Positions 43,501 through 54,309 of a DNA stretch of 64,000 nt are shown here, piece by piece. The position numbers and the translations under genes are program-made. Positions within the stretch are counted from its first letter, which is position 1. Every line of letters begins with the position of its first letter. The notes under the pieces are model-generated. The model did not search any database. It was not told the DNA's origin and was given only the letters and a program-made list of their open reading frames with translations. Origin of the DNA: Tolypeutes matacus (taxonomy: Eukaryota > Chordata > Mammalia > Cingulata > Chlamyphoridae); the NCBI GenBank assembly GCA_026826555.1, contig JAKSZT010053764.1, positions 12,932,536-12,996,535 on the forward strand, written 5' to 3'.

Positions 43501-44250
43501 TTTTTAAAAATCGGTCATATTGCAAAAATGCAGGGAGTACAAGATTTTTTTTTTCAAGCTGACTAAGGAAATCAGGGTGTGGATAAAATAAAGGTAAAGA
43601 AAAAAAAAGAAGAAAACAGGGTTGGGGTATGTCAAAAAAAATTATTGCAAGCTTATCCCTGAGCTTCCTTGCACCAATGCTAGGAGTAAAATATAGTTAT
43701 GCAATTCCCGGTGGCCATACTATAAACCAAGTCTATTCCTAATGGAAAGAAAAGAGAGGTATATATCCCTCCCGTGAGGTCTCATAAAGAGAACACCGTT
43801 GTATGCAGAATTTGCCTGAATCCTGTGGTTTCTGTGTACAGCTTGCCTTGGATATTTGAGACCACAGGAGGTTTTACAAGAGGTTTAATCATGTGGCTCA
43901 TGCACTGATATACGTAAATATTTATTAAGATTCATTACAATTAATAAATTGTATTTTATAGTCTATTGTTTCCAATAAAAAATAGAATCTAAAGCTTCTT
44001 TAAAAATAAAATTTTAAAAATAAAAAAGAAAGATGTAACATTTTATATACAGGACAGATGTGATTAATGTAAAAGAGGTCCACAGCAAAAATTACCCTAT
44101 TTAGAACTCCCCGTCCTTAAATATATCTATTTAAACTGTCATAAACTTGGAAAGGTAAATTAAAATTGTCTTTATGTTAAAAAAAAAAAAAAAAAAAAAA
44201 AAAGGCCATGAGCTGTAAGTGGTTTTCCAGAGGGAGTGATGTCAGGCATT
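43501..44250. other. Unique AT-rich interval with poly-A run
   Basis: No gene. A 26-base A homopolymer occupies 44179-44204 with no recognisable SINE or LINE body immediately upstream. AATCTAAAGCTTCTTTAAAA near 43986 resembles an L1 3' tip but has no body. Confidence 0.5.
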
Positions 44251-44254
44251 CAAG

Positions 44255-44390
44255 GATGTATTCATTCAATACATATGTTTTGAGCTCTTGAGCACCTTGC
44301 TACTTTTTGATTATATTAGGTGGTCGATTTCACTGGACATAGTAAGGAAGGATAATTTTATGACTATATCACTGAGAATCTTGTAATCTA
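44255..44390 (-). mobile_element. L2 LINE 3' tail (antisense)
   Basis: GTATTCATTCAATACATATG, TTTTGAGCTCTTGAGCACC and CTTGTAATCTAGAATCA are diverged inverted L2 tail words. Confidence 0.5.
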
Positions 44391-44404
44391 GAATCATTTA
44401 GCTC

Positions 44405-45235
44405 TTCTCTGTCCCATAGTCAAACTTTTCTGAAAGAGCTCTCTCCTACCATTGTCTCTAGTTCGTTATTGCTCATTCAGTCTTCCACCTACTCCTTATT
44501 CTGCCTAGCTGCACACCTCACCTCAGAACGGCCCATCCACCATACTCCACTTTAGGTTCCATTATGCAACAGTCTCCTTGGTGTGCCCCCTACCCTCCTG
44601 ACCACGATTCTCAGTCTTTTTTTTAGTATTATCCTGTCATTGAGTGTTGGAATTCCCCCAAGGATTAATTTGGGGCTGCCTTCTTTCATTCTCTACTCTA
44701 TATTAGCCCTTTTCTTCTCTCACTCTCTCCCTTCCATTAACACCTACATGTCTTATTCTCTCTAAACCAAACTTCACTTCTGAGACCCAGACCCATATAT
44801 CCACTGATATCTCTAAGATGTCTCTAAGGCACCTCATACTCAGCAAGTCCCAGATAAAATTCCTGATCTCTCTCCTGGTGCTTTTCCTGTCTTCCCTACC
44901 AACAGGATGTCTTTGTAAGCATTTCCCTCTCCGACTCCAGTGTCCATTTCATCACCAATCCTTGTTGTCTTACTTCCTAAACAACTCTTGTCATGGTCTA
45001 CCTCTCTTCTACTCCATTGTCACCATCCAAGTCCTTTTACTTTAACTACTCTTGTAGCATCTTTGAACCTCATTGCTCTGCTTTCGGTCCAATCTGTTTT
45101 CTATGGCTAGAGTGAATTTTTCAAACTACTGATCTGATTAGGATACCTCCTCATGACTCATGCTTCTAAACCCTTCAAGGGTTTTCCAGTGTTTTGGATA
45201 AAGATCAAAATCTTGGCTATAATGAGTGAGGTTCC
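44405..45235 (+). mobile_element. L2 LINE ORF fossil (sense)
   Basis: Sense L2 order: GGGCTGCCTTCTTTCATTCT, CTCTCACTCTCTCCCTTCC, GACCCAGACCCATATATCC, ACTGATATCTCTAAGATG, CAGCAAGTCCCAGATAAAAT, TGATCTGATTAGGATACC and AAACCCTTCAAGGGTTTTCC. Plus-strand frames at 44583-44765 and 44818-45045 are remnants of the reverse-transcriptase C-terminal region, interrupted by stops. Confidence 0.78.
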
Positions 45236-45679
45236 ACATAGTTTGTTTCAAAACCCTATTTATTACTGATTACTAAAGTTAAGCAGTAAATTCTTAATAA
45301 ACAATGATAGCACAGTGATTGTAAGTAAAAGAAACAGTTTGAACTACTTTAATTTTACAATTCTGTCTGACCACTGGGAGTTTTTGTTTGTGCTTAGAAT
45401 TTAAAACAGGAAAAAGAGTACAAATAGCAAAGTGTAATATTTTTATTTAGTAAGAAAAAATTTTAGTCCATGCATGAAACATTTACTGATGTTGAGTAAT
45501 ATCTTTAAAACTAAAATTTATCCTTCTTTCTTAATTGTTTATTTTAAAATTAAAGAATAACTAAAATAGAGTATTTAGTACGTGAATATTACTGGAAATA
45601 ATTTTGTCATATGGAAGAGAGAGATGTTAAAAAAAAATGACCTACCCTAAATGTCAAATCTCTAGGTATGACACCATCT
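45236..45679. other. AT-rich insert splitting an L2
   Basis: About 440 bases of unassigned AT-rich sequence lie between the L2 ORF part and the L2 3' tail. No target duplication or terminal motif is clear, so it may be an old unrecognised insertion. Confidence 0.4.
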
Positions 45680-45885
45680 TGAATCATGATCCTTTCCTTC
45701 AGAGCATTTACTTCCATTTGTAGTCCATATTTATTATGCTTATCACACAATTAATAACTGAACCCCAGACTCAAGAACAGGCACCATATATCCTCTTGCT
45801 CACCATTGCATTGGCAGAATCTAGCACAATGTTGACCTGAAGTAGGTACTTAAATGTCTGTTTAATGAATGGGTAAATGAACAGA
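45680..45885 (+). mobile_element. L2 LINE 3' tail (sense)
   Basis: TTATGCTTATCACACAATTA, AAGAACAGGCACCATATATC, GGCAGAATCTAGCACAATG, TAGGTACTTAAATGTCTG and TTTAATGAATGGGTAAATGA. Likely the continuation of the L2 at 44.4-45.2 kb. Confidence 0.72.
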
Positions 45886-45892
45886 TAATAAA

Positions 45893-45965
45893 TAGATGGG
45901 CCAGGATTCAGTCCAACTCTCTGACTCCAAAATCAGTACTGACCACCATGCCTTACTGGCTTCCA
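45893..45965 (-). mobile_element. MIR SINE tip (antisense)
   Basis: GGGCCAGGATTCAGTCCAAC, TCTCTGACTCCAAAATCAG and GACCACCATGCC are the left end of MIR in inverted orientation. Confidence 0.5.
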
Positions 45966-46620
45966 GCTTTCCCTCTCCATTGCCTACCAATAAGCACAAA
46001 GGTACCAATGACCATTGGAAACATCCAACCCCTTCGCTGCTTCTAATCAGTCTTTATTTGAGACAGAAGGGAAGGAAAGGGAGAGGAATGGAACAAGGCA
46101 AGGAAAAGTATGCTTTAAAGAGAATCTCATTCTTGCTAAACGCTATTCCAAATTTGGGGCAGAAGTTTACCAATATAGAGCAATTAAATGGAAGGTACTC
46201 ATTATACCACGTATTCATTTAAATTAAGAGGAAATATGAGCTATGCCAGATGCATGCAGATTCAGAATAGAACCTCTTCTGGGTAAATAATATACTTTGC
46301 TTGCTTTTTGAGGCTTTAAAAAAACAGATTGATGTTGCAAAATGCCTTGTTTATTCACGTATTTACTTATTTAGTCATTCATTTATTTATTTTTACCTGT
46401 GATGTATTTGTGAACATCTATCAAAGATTTTGCCTTTAGCAAAATTCTGCAGTATTTATTTTGACTGGGCGCAAATTACATTACAGAGGTGATGTTACTG
46501 AGTTTCTTAAAATGGCAGGACATATAACTACAGAAGGTTTTATGCTAAAGAACAATATAGATTGTTCAAAATTGATTCTTTAATGGGCAACATCATCACC
46601 ATTATATTTAACATCTGTGT
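45966..46620. other. Unique interval
   Basis: No credible gene. The 108-codon frame at 45896-46222 starts inside the MIR tip and has no recognisable domain. TTTA/TTTAT tandem words occur near 46363-46394. Confidence 0.5.
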
Positions 46621-46624
46621 AGTG

Positions 46625-46732
46625 CTGTTTTTTTTTGTTTGTTTGTTTATTTAAAAGGCACTTTCATATCTCATTTGAGCTGTACAATAACTTTAAATAT
46701 AACATAGATATTAACATCTCTGTTTTACCAAT
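46625..46732 (-). mobile_element. MIR-like fragment (antisense), weak
   Basis: GGCACTTTCATATCTCATTT, GAGCTGTACAATAACTTTAA and ATCTCTGTTTTACCAATTAA are compatible with an inverted MIR core. It is interrupted by the insertion at 46749. Confidence 0.4.
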
Positions 46733-46748
46733 TAAGCAACTGTATTTT

Positions 46749-46974
46749 TTTTGGGGGGGGGTTCTGCAATCGATTTTTTTTTTTTTTTTTTAGCTTTTAT
46801 TTTATTTTATTTTATTACTTTTTTTTTATTATGGGTAAAAATCAAAATTCTCACAATACATACAAACATTTGCAAAATGATATATAAATATATATGCATA
46901 TATGTGTATTTGCTTACAAAAATGTTATTTTTATATATATATACACATATATTTTAAGAGGTGCTTAGATTACC
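46749..46974 (-). mobile_element. Young L1-like retrotransposed insertion (antisense)
   Basis: TAAGCAACTGTATTTT is present exactly at 46733-46748 and 46975-46990, a 16-bp target-site duplication. The insert begins with T and G runs (poly-T near 46776-46791) as expected for an antisense poly-A tail and ends with AGGTGCTTAGATTAC. That matches the inner boundary word of the xenarthran L1 3' UTR at 5.27 kb, so this is probably a strongly 5'-truncated L1. It contains AT-rich TATA-type expansions. Confidence 0.7.
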
Positions 46975-47169
46975 TAAGCAACTGTATTTTAAACATGGTG
47001 ACCAGACCAGAGATCTATGAAAATTCATTGAGTCACATCATTTAACTCTATATTTATCTTCATTTTATTTAATTCATATAAACAATGATTATAATTCTTA
47101 AGAAATTAAACTTTTCCTGGATTAATCCATTTTCTTGATTTTAATAATACAACTTTAATTTAATATCAT

Positions 47170-49935
47170 ACAATTCTTCCATTTTAAATTTACAATTCAA
47201 TGTTTTTTAATAAATGTGTAGAATTTTACATCAATCACCACAATCAAATTTTTGAACATTTCCATCACCCCCGTAGTTCCATTTTTAGTCAATACCTGTT
47301 TCCACCCCTTGTCCCAGACAACCACTTATCTGTTTTCTGTCTCTGTAGATCTTTGTTTTCTGGAAAGGTCATATACCTTGAATCACACAATATGTAACCT
47401 TTTGTGTCTGGCTTCTTTCACATAGCATAATGTTTTTGAGGTTCATCCATGTTGGGGGGTGTATCAATAGTGTTTTTCCTTTTTTCACTGAATAATATTC
47501 CATTCTACGGACATACTACAATTTTTTCTCTATCAGATGATAGACATTTGGATTGATCCCATTTTGGGCTATTAAGAATAATGCTGCTATGAACATTTGT
47601 ATACACATTTTTTGTATGGATATTTGTTTTCCTTTCTATTGGGTTGACACCTAGGAGTGGAATGCCTGGGTCATCTGAAAAGTCTTTTTAACATTTTTGT
47701 GAAACTGTAAAAATGCTTTCCAAAGTGTCTATGCCATTTTTCACTCCCACTAGTAATATATAAGAAATCCACTTTTACCACATCCTCACCAATTCTTGCT
47801 GTAATCAGTATTTTATTTTTTTAATTATATTATTCTAGTGTGGCTATAGTGGTATCTCATTGTAGTTTTAATTCACATTTTTTCTAGTGACTAATGAAGT
47901 AGAATATCTTCTCTTAGACATTCATCTATATTCTTTGGTGAAATGTTTATTAAAATCTTTGCTCATTTTAAAATTGAGTTGTTTATCCTTTTATTATTGA
48001 GTTGTAAGAGTTCTTTGTATATTTTTCAGATAATATAATTCGCAAGTATTTTCTCCCAGTTTCTGGCTCATTTTTTTCATTTTCTTAGTGGCATTGTTTG
48101 GGGTCAAAAGTTTTCAATTTTTGTAAGGTCCAATTTATTGATTTTTTCATTTATGGATCATGTTTTTGGTATAATAGATAAGAAATCTTTTCCTAATTCA
48201 CAGTTACAAATATTTTCTCCTATCTTTTCTTACAGACATATTATAGTTTTAGCTCTTACATTTAGGTTTGTGATACATTGTGAGCTAATTTTCCTGTAGG
48301 ATGTGTGGTGTTCAAGGCTTCCGTCCCAACTCCCCACGCATATAGATATTCAATTCTCTCAACCAAATTTATTGAAAAGAACATCTTTTCCGAATTGAGT
48401 TGCCCTGGTACCTTTTTCAAAAATCAATTGACTTTAAATGTGAGGGTGTTGTCTCAAGTTTGTTTCAATGATGTAAAATGTTTCTCCTCGGGCCAATACC
48501 ACATTGTCTTGAGTATTATGTCTTAATAGTAAGTTCTTAAACCAATAGTGCAAATCCTCCTTCAACTTTCTTGTTCCTTTTAAAAATTATTTTGGCTATT
48601 TTTTATTATTCCTATACATTTCCCTATAAATTTTAATATTTCTACAAAAAAGCCTGCTGGAATTTTAATTGAGATTGTATTGAATCTATAGGTCAATTTG
48701 GAGGAGAACTGCCATCTTAACAATATTGTCTTCCAATCCATGAATATGGAATGTGTCTCTGTTTATTTATATTTTCTTTAATATCTTGCAGCAATGTTTT
48801 ATAGCTTCTATGTACAAGTCTTGCACTGCCTATGATGAATCTTTTTCTACATATTTTATTCTTTTATATTATTAGGGATAGATTGTTTGCTTTATTTCAT
48901 TTTTGGATTTTTCATTGTGAATATGTAAAAAATAAAATTAATTTTTATAGATTTTGTGTCCTGTGAGCTGGATAAATTCATTTTTTTAGTCCTACTAATT
49001 TTTTTTTGTAGATTCCCTAGTATTTTCTACTTAAAGGATCATGTCATCTGTAAATAAAGACAATTTTACTACTATTTTTCTCTTAATTTTTTATTTAATT
49101 TCTCTTTATCTTTCTTTTGGATTACTGCATTGCCTAGTAAATCCAAAATAATATTGAATAAAAATGGTAAAAAGCATACATCTTTGCCTTGTTCTCAATA
49201 TTAGGGGAAAAACATTCATTTTCACCATTAAGTATTATGTTAGTTGTGGGTTTCTTGTAGATGCCCTATATCAGGTTGATTAATTTCCTCCTATGCATAG
49301 TTTATATAGATTTTTGAAAGTTTTTATTCTGAATGGATGTTTTATTTCTGGAAAAAAAAAAAAAAAACCTGCTTTTATGGAGATGCTCATATGATTTTTT
49401 TTGATCATATGATTTTTGACCACTATTCTGTTTAATAAGGTTTATTACATTAACTGAATCTGGGAAATTACACTAACCTTCTATTCCAGGGTTAATTTCC
49501 ACTTGATCAAGGTATATAATGCATTTTTTATATGGCTGGATTTACTTTGCTACTATTTTGTCAAGAATTTGTGTGTCTATGTTCCTGAAGGAGATTAATT
49601 TATAGTTTTATATTTGTGAGTTCTTTGGTTTCAGTAACAGGATAAATGAGTTAGTGCTCTCTCCTCTATTTTTATAAAGAGTTTGTGTGAGAATGACAAT
49701 AATTCTTTTAAATGTTTCATACAACTCAACAGAGAAACAACATGGGCTTGGGCTTTGCTTTTTGGAAAGATTTTTAACTGCCAGCTCAATTACTTTTCTT
49801 TTTATATGTCAATTCAGATTCTCTATTTCTTCTGAAGTCAGTTTTGGTAATTTGTGTCTTTCTTGGAATTTGCTGCCTCTCCTAATTTGTTTCCTTACAA
49901 GTTTGCTACTTGTACTAAAAATGCTGTGATATGAG
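47170..49935 (-). mobile_element. L1M LINE, 3' UTR through ORF2 C-terminal region (antisense)
   Basis: A 2.7-kb antisense fossil in canonical order. The 3' UTR words are GAGGTTCATCCATGTTGG, GAATAATGCTGCTATGAACA, ACCTAGGAGTGGAATGCCTG and GGTATCTCATTGTAGTTTTA. Next come TATTGAGTTGTAAGAGTTC and TCCAATTTATTGATTTTTTC. ORF2 words follow: AAAAAGCCTGCTGGAATTTT, GATCATGTCATCTGTAAATA, CTTTGCCTTGTTCTCAATAT and AATGGATGTTTTATTTCTGG. Near 49351 an A-run replaces expected sequence. Many stops make ORF2 dead. Frames such as 47200-47397, 48305-48526 and 49687-49929 are antisense by-products. Confidence 0.9.
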
Positions 49936-49939
49936 GCTT

Positions 49940-50370
49940 ATCAAATCAAGTCAGCCCTTTTGAACACAAAGCTGTTGATTTTCAAGGCAGCCCCTTGTTA
50001 CTAGAACTATTGAGCTTATCAAGTGGTGAAGGGGATAGGAGGCACCACAGAACCCCCTCTGTTCTTACCTGAAGTTCAGCAGTTTCCGTGAATAATTACT
50101 TCTCAATTGGCCATTTATTTTTTTATCCAATTTTATAGTTGTTTCTTGGTGAGAAAACTTGCTAGCCACTTTAGACCTCTGTACCTAGAATTACTGTTTT
50201 ATTTTGAAGAGGATAGTTCATATTATCCAGTCTGGATGAAGTTTTGATTGATTTTTAAATATTTCTCGTACAACATAGTATGTTTAATAGTGAAAAACTC
50301 CAGTGTAGTAATGATAATAATTACACTACTACTAATAATAATAATGATAATGTTAGTATTATAATTAACA
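49940..50370. other. Unique interval
   Basis: No gene. ATA/ATAATAATG repetition occurs near 50311-50365. Confidence 0.5.
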
Positions 50371-50374
50371 ATCC

Positions 50375-50520
50375 CAACCATTTATTGGCCACCTTGTGAT
50401 GTCGATAATTTTTTCTTATTTTATAGATGAAGAAACTGGGGTATATCAAGAAAAAGTAACTTCCTAAATTTTCATTGCGAGACAATGATAGAGCCAGAAA
50501 TTGTATGTGGTGTTTTCTAT
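50375..50520 (-). mobile_element. MIR SINE (antisense)
   Basis: CCATTTATTGGCCACCTTGT, TTTTATAGATGAAGAAACTG, GGGTATATCAAGAAAAAGTA and GATAGAGCCAGAAATTG are inverted MIR words in order. Confidence 0.68.
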
Positions 50521-50570
50521 TCTTAATTTACTCAAATTAATTGCAAGAGTTACTTTGCTCAGACAATTAC

Positions 50571-50593
50571 GGGGCGGGGTGGGGGGAGGGGGG
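50571..50593 (+). other. G-run cluster, candidate G-quadruplex
   Basis: Four G-runs of 4, 4, 6 and 6 bases separated by single-base loops (C, T, A). This strict short-loop pattern is expected to fold stably. A GA dinucleotide tract follows at once. Confidence 0.85.
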
Positions 50594-50602
50594 AGAAAGA
50601 AA

Positions 50603-50628
50603 ATGAGAGAGAGAGAGAGAGAGAGAGA
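50603..50628. repeat. GA dinucleotide microsatellite
   Basis: About twelve perfect GA units directly downstream of the G-run cluster. Confidence 0.95.
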
Positions 50629-50629
50629 T

Positions 50630-52530
50630 TGAATCTTTTACCAATAAGCCTTGGCTGCAAAGAAAGAATAAAAGACCTTGGTTTCAACGGCTTGTTAAAA
50701 GGTGAAAATCATCATCTGGTCAGGGCAATTACTCAACCCAGAATGACAATAGGGTGTAGGTTCTTAAGATATATATATATACAGAATCCATCATGTTCAC
50801 TTTGCATTCGTGGCATTAAAGAAATGTTTGCCATGTGTCTCTCTGAACTTAGGACATACAGATTTATCTACACATGTGAAAATGAAATGCAAACCTAAAC
50901 TATGGTCACTTAAGACTAAACTTGGAAAACTCAAACTGTAGCATTCCAAATGAAGTGGGGCTAGAGTAATATTTGCTTTCACATTTGATAAAGTGTGGTA
51001 TAAATTAACAGCACAGACCTGATTTGTTTCCTCAGCATCCTTGTGAATAAATCCATCAGGCAGTCCACCTGCAAGGTATGGGCAATATCTTATCAAGGCA
51101 AATCATTTTGGGCCAGCCCAGGAAGGGAGAAGGGTGGGCTTATTCTTCATTCTCTGAAATGTTCTCATAACCTCCCATCTTTTTTGAATATTCAGAGTAA
51201 ACATTGCATCTGGAGGGCCATAATGTATACAGAAAGAATAGTATGTCTGAGGGCAACCTGAGAGAGCCCATGAGAGGAAGGTCAAAGGAATAGCCAAATG
51301 CATACACATCTGTGAAAACAGGAACAGAGACACAAACAGTGGCCAAATTAAAATCACCATGGGATTCTTTACTTTGGAATTAATTGATTTGTTTTAATCA
51401 TAAACATTGGACTGATTTTAGTGTTACCTTAAGTCCTTTAACTTCATTTTGACTTTGGGTCACCCAATCAGAGGCAATGACTATAAGGATGATCTTAAAG
51501 ACAGACAAAATTCTATTTTATTTTCCATACTCATAATTCTAATCTTTCATGTCTTTTAAATCATGAGGAGTGTTTCTTCTAACTCTGGCCTTATTTTCTT
51601 ACTATCTTGCCAAGTTTCAAGTTTTCATCTTCAGCCAATTTTAGGGCATGCACACCAAAAATGTCTAAACGTGCTTATTTCAGTGGAAAAATGTGGGTGA
51701 GTATGTATATTTATATACAAAAATAATTCCACTGACCTGAATTTTACCCCAATTTTATGAAAAGTTGCATTCTGGCTATATGATCAAATATGAGAATTTC
51801 CATACAAGTATACTTACTCTTTTAGGAAAATGTCAAAAGTTCACAGTAATACATGATTACTTGTATTCATTGCAAATAATATTTATCACGACAACACAAT
51901 GTCACATGTAACCTTAAGTTGCAAGATCAAGGCATAAACAGCTATATAATCCCTTATTGAGATACTTGGATAAATTTAACTGGGATTATCTGTTAGATAA
52001 TAGCATCATATCAATGTTACATTTCCTGAATGTTATGTTTTTATTTTGTATGTGAAAAAATGTCATAGTTCTTAGGAGATACATACTGAATTACTAAAGG
52101 GGAAAGTGTCATGATGACTGCAACTAATGCACAAAATGTTAAAAATATATCAAAAGGAGAGAAAGAAAAACATTAAAGCAAATATGACGAAATACTAACA
52201 ATTGGTAAAGGAAATAGGGAAATGTTAGTATTCTTGCAACTTTTCTGCAGTTTGAAATTTTTAAAAGTTGCAGGAAAATGAAATCATTGAAACATACAGT
52301 GTTACAAATATAAATGGACAAGTTTAGCTTGTTGCTTTAAAAATTATTACTATAAACTACCTTAAATCACTTCTGTAAGGAGGGATATACATATATAAGT
52401 AATTAAACATGCAAATTAGATTTAGGTTAAATATTCATACCATGAACTTTACCAGATTAATTTGTGGAACGTTGCTTTACAGATTATTCTTTAAAATAGT
52501 AATCCAATTTTTACAGATTTTTTAATATGT
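50630..52530. other. Unique interval, about 1.9 kb
   Basis: No gene. A short TA run lies at 50770-50782. Overlapping frames of 60-99 codons at 50.6-51.4 kb on both strands carry no recognisable domain. Confidence 0.5.
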
Positions 52531-52534
52531 AGAG

Positions 52535-52642
52535 AATCATAACATTTTCAATTTTACTGGTAAGGAAACTAAGGCCCAAAGAATTACTTATTAGTGAGTC
52601 ATTAATAAGTGGTATTGAAATCTTAATTTGGTTTCATTTTAA
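52535..52642 (-). mobile_element. MIR SINE fragment (antisense)
   Basis: AATTTTACTGGTAAGGAAAC, TAAGGCCCAAAGAATTACTT and AATAAGTGGTATTGAAATC are the inverted MIR centre. Confidence 0.62.
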
Positions 52643-52960
52643 GCAAGTTTGCAAAATATTCTGCAATGTTTGGGGATACTTAATGTCAGAATTTTTACTT
52701 CTACTCCAATATTCATCCATGTTGTTGGCCATATTTTCAAACCTGCTGATCCTCAGTGTTCTGAAAAGTGATTATACTCCAAAGATATACCCCTTCAAGA
52801 GGATGTAGAAGGTGGAAAAATAATCAATAGTGTGACTGGTAATACTTTAAAAAAGGAATAATTTGCTAATGGATGATTAAAAGTCTATTCCTTTCTTAGA
52901 AATAATGGCCTTTTCCCTGGAAATGCTTTGATGTTACTTTTCTCTACAAGTCAGTTGCCT
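52643..52960. other. Unique interval
   Basis: Nothing recognised between two MIR fragments. Confidence 0.45.
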
Positions 52961-52964
52961 TGTA

Positions 52965-53055
52965 TGACAGAATATGACTAGATTTTAGAATCAAGTTGAA
53001 TCCTAAACCTTCTACTAACTGTTGTGACCTTAGGCAAGTTACTTAATGGATCAGG
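52965..53055 (+). mobile_element. MIR SINE fragment (sense)
   Basis: TTTTAGAATCAAGTTGAATC, CTTCTACTAACTGTTGTGAC and CTTAGGCAAGTTACTTAATG are the left half of MIR. Confidence 0.7.
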
Positions 53056-53370
53056 ATTCTTGAAGATAGTGCATCACTATTTGATTTCTCGTTATTCAAG
53101 ACAATTAGGACAAGATTTTGATCCCCAGTCTAAATTCTTGCATTTTTCTCCTTCCTAAAAAAACTTGTGAAGAATCCACTGGTGGGGGGGGCGGGTAATG
53201 GAATAAAATATCTATTCCCCCTCATCACTACTATTATATTCTGAAAGATCATAATGGAAATACAGTTATACTTGTCTTCAAATGGGTTTCTAAACTTCAT
53301 ATGCTACCTATTATATAGCCAGATTTAAAAAGTCTTGTTTTTTCTTCTTCCTCGAAGCTTATCATCTATG
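53056..53370. other. Unique interval
   Basis: Nothing recognised except a G-run cluster near 53183-53195 (eight and three Gs). Confidence 0.45.
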
Positions 53371-53374
53371 GCAA

Positions 53375-53535
53375 TGTTTAAAATGCATACAAATCCCTGG
53401 GGATCTTACTTAAAATGCAGATTTTGATTCAGTAGTTCTGGGTGGGGCATGAGACCATGCATTTCTAACTATCTCCCAGGTAATACTGATGTTGCCTGGC
53501 CACTAACTGAACAGCAAGAGTCTCTAGAAAATCAC
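53375..53535 (+). mobile_element. MER5A hAT DNA-transposon fossil
   Basis: ACAAATCCCTGGGGATCTTA, AAAATGCAGATTTTGATTCA, GTAGTTCTGGGTGGGGCATG, GCATTTCTAACTATCTCCCA and GGTAATACTGATGTTGCC track MER5A from near the left end to the right. It is nonautonomous and long immobile. Confidence 0.78.
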
Positions 53536-53710
53536 AGTAACAAACAAATGTAATACCTAGAAGTTCAGGAGCAAGGCTAAATGAAATTAATTATAATAAA
53601 TAAAATATTGATAAAACAAAATGTATTATATAATTATATAGTAAACAAATAATAAGTGGATTGAATGTGTGTATGTGATTGTTTAAAGAAAAGCTGACTG
53701 AAACACTAAG
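53536..53710. other. Short AT-rich unique gap
   Basis: AT-rich spacer between MER5A and MIR. Nothing recognised. Confidence 0.45.
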
Positions 53711-53714
53711 TTTG

Positions 53715-53835
53715 AATCCCTTATTTTTCAAGTAAGGAAACAGAGATTCAGAGAACTGGATGGATTTACCCAGAATTACTGATACAAAAACATAGAGCTG
53801 GTACTTGTGTCCATGCCTCTGACTCCAATTTCAGG
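53715..53835 (-). mobile_element. MIR SINE (antisense)
   Basis: TTCAAGTAAGGAAACAGAGA, TTCAGAGAACTGGATGGATT, CATAGAGCTGGTACTTGTGT and CATGCCTCTGACTCCAATT are inverted MIR words in order. Confidence 0.77.
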
Positions 53836-54068
53836 GAAGGATTTCCTAATATTTCACTGTAATAAAATTAACAATAACTCTATTTTTGGTAGAGAGCAAA
53901 GAGGAACTATAAAGTCAGACAAAGAGAATAAGGGGATCTACAAAGAGAAGGTACTGAACTGAAACAAAGAATCATATGATGTAATTACAAAGTAGTTCCA
54001 AGTAATTTATTTTCTGATTTAAGATATACTTCTGTGGTTAATTAGGAATGGTCAGAGAAGTAAGGGAA
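53836..54068. other. Short unique gap
   Basis: Purine-rich unique sequence between two MIRs of opposite orientation. Confidence 0.45.
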
Positions 54069-54069
54069 A

Positions 54070-54298
54070 GAGCTAAGTGCTGAGAATTAGAAGATCTGAA
54101 TTCTAGCCTCAGCTTTGTTATTTTACTATGGGACTTTTGAAAAGTGACAAACTTTGTGTAGCATTTATATTTGTTTCTCGTCTGAAAAATGGGGATGAGA
54201 ATTGTTGACCTACTTACTGGATGCCCTGTTGTGGAGAATGGATGTAAAACAAGTGTGCAAAATTGAAAGTGTTCTACAAATAAGTCATTATTATAACT
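54070..54298 (+). mobile_element. MIR SINE (sense), near full length
   Basis: AGAAGATCTGAATTCTAGCC, TCAGCTTTGTTATTTTACTA, CTCGTCTGAAAAATGGGGAT and GAAAGTGTTCTACAAATAAG are diverged MIR words in correct order. Confidence 0.72.
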
Positions 54299-54309
54299 TT
54301 ATGATGAAT

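Noticed and set aside
44583..45045. Two adjacent plus-strand frames of 60 and 75 codons as a gene
   Set aside because: They are remnants of an L2 reverse-transcriptase region interrupted by stops and frameshifts.
45896..46222. 108-codon plus-strand frame
   Set aside because: Starts inside a MIR tip, and composition and residues show no known domain, signal peptide or conserved motif.
47200..49929. Several plus-strand frames of 60-80 codons
   Set aside because: They are antisense to an L1M fossil and match the reverse complement of L1 rather than any gene.
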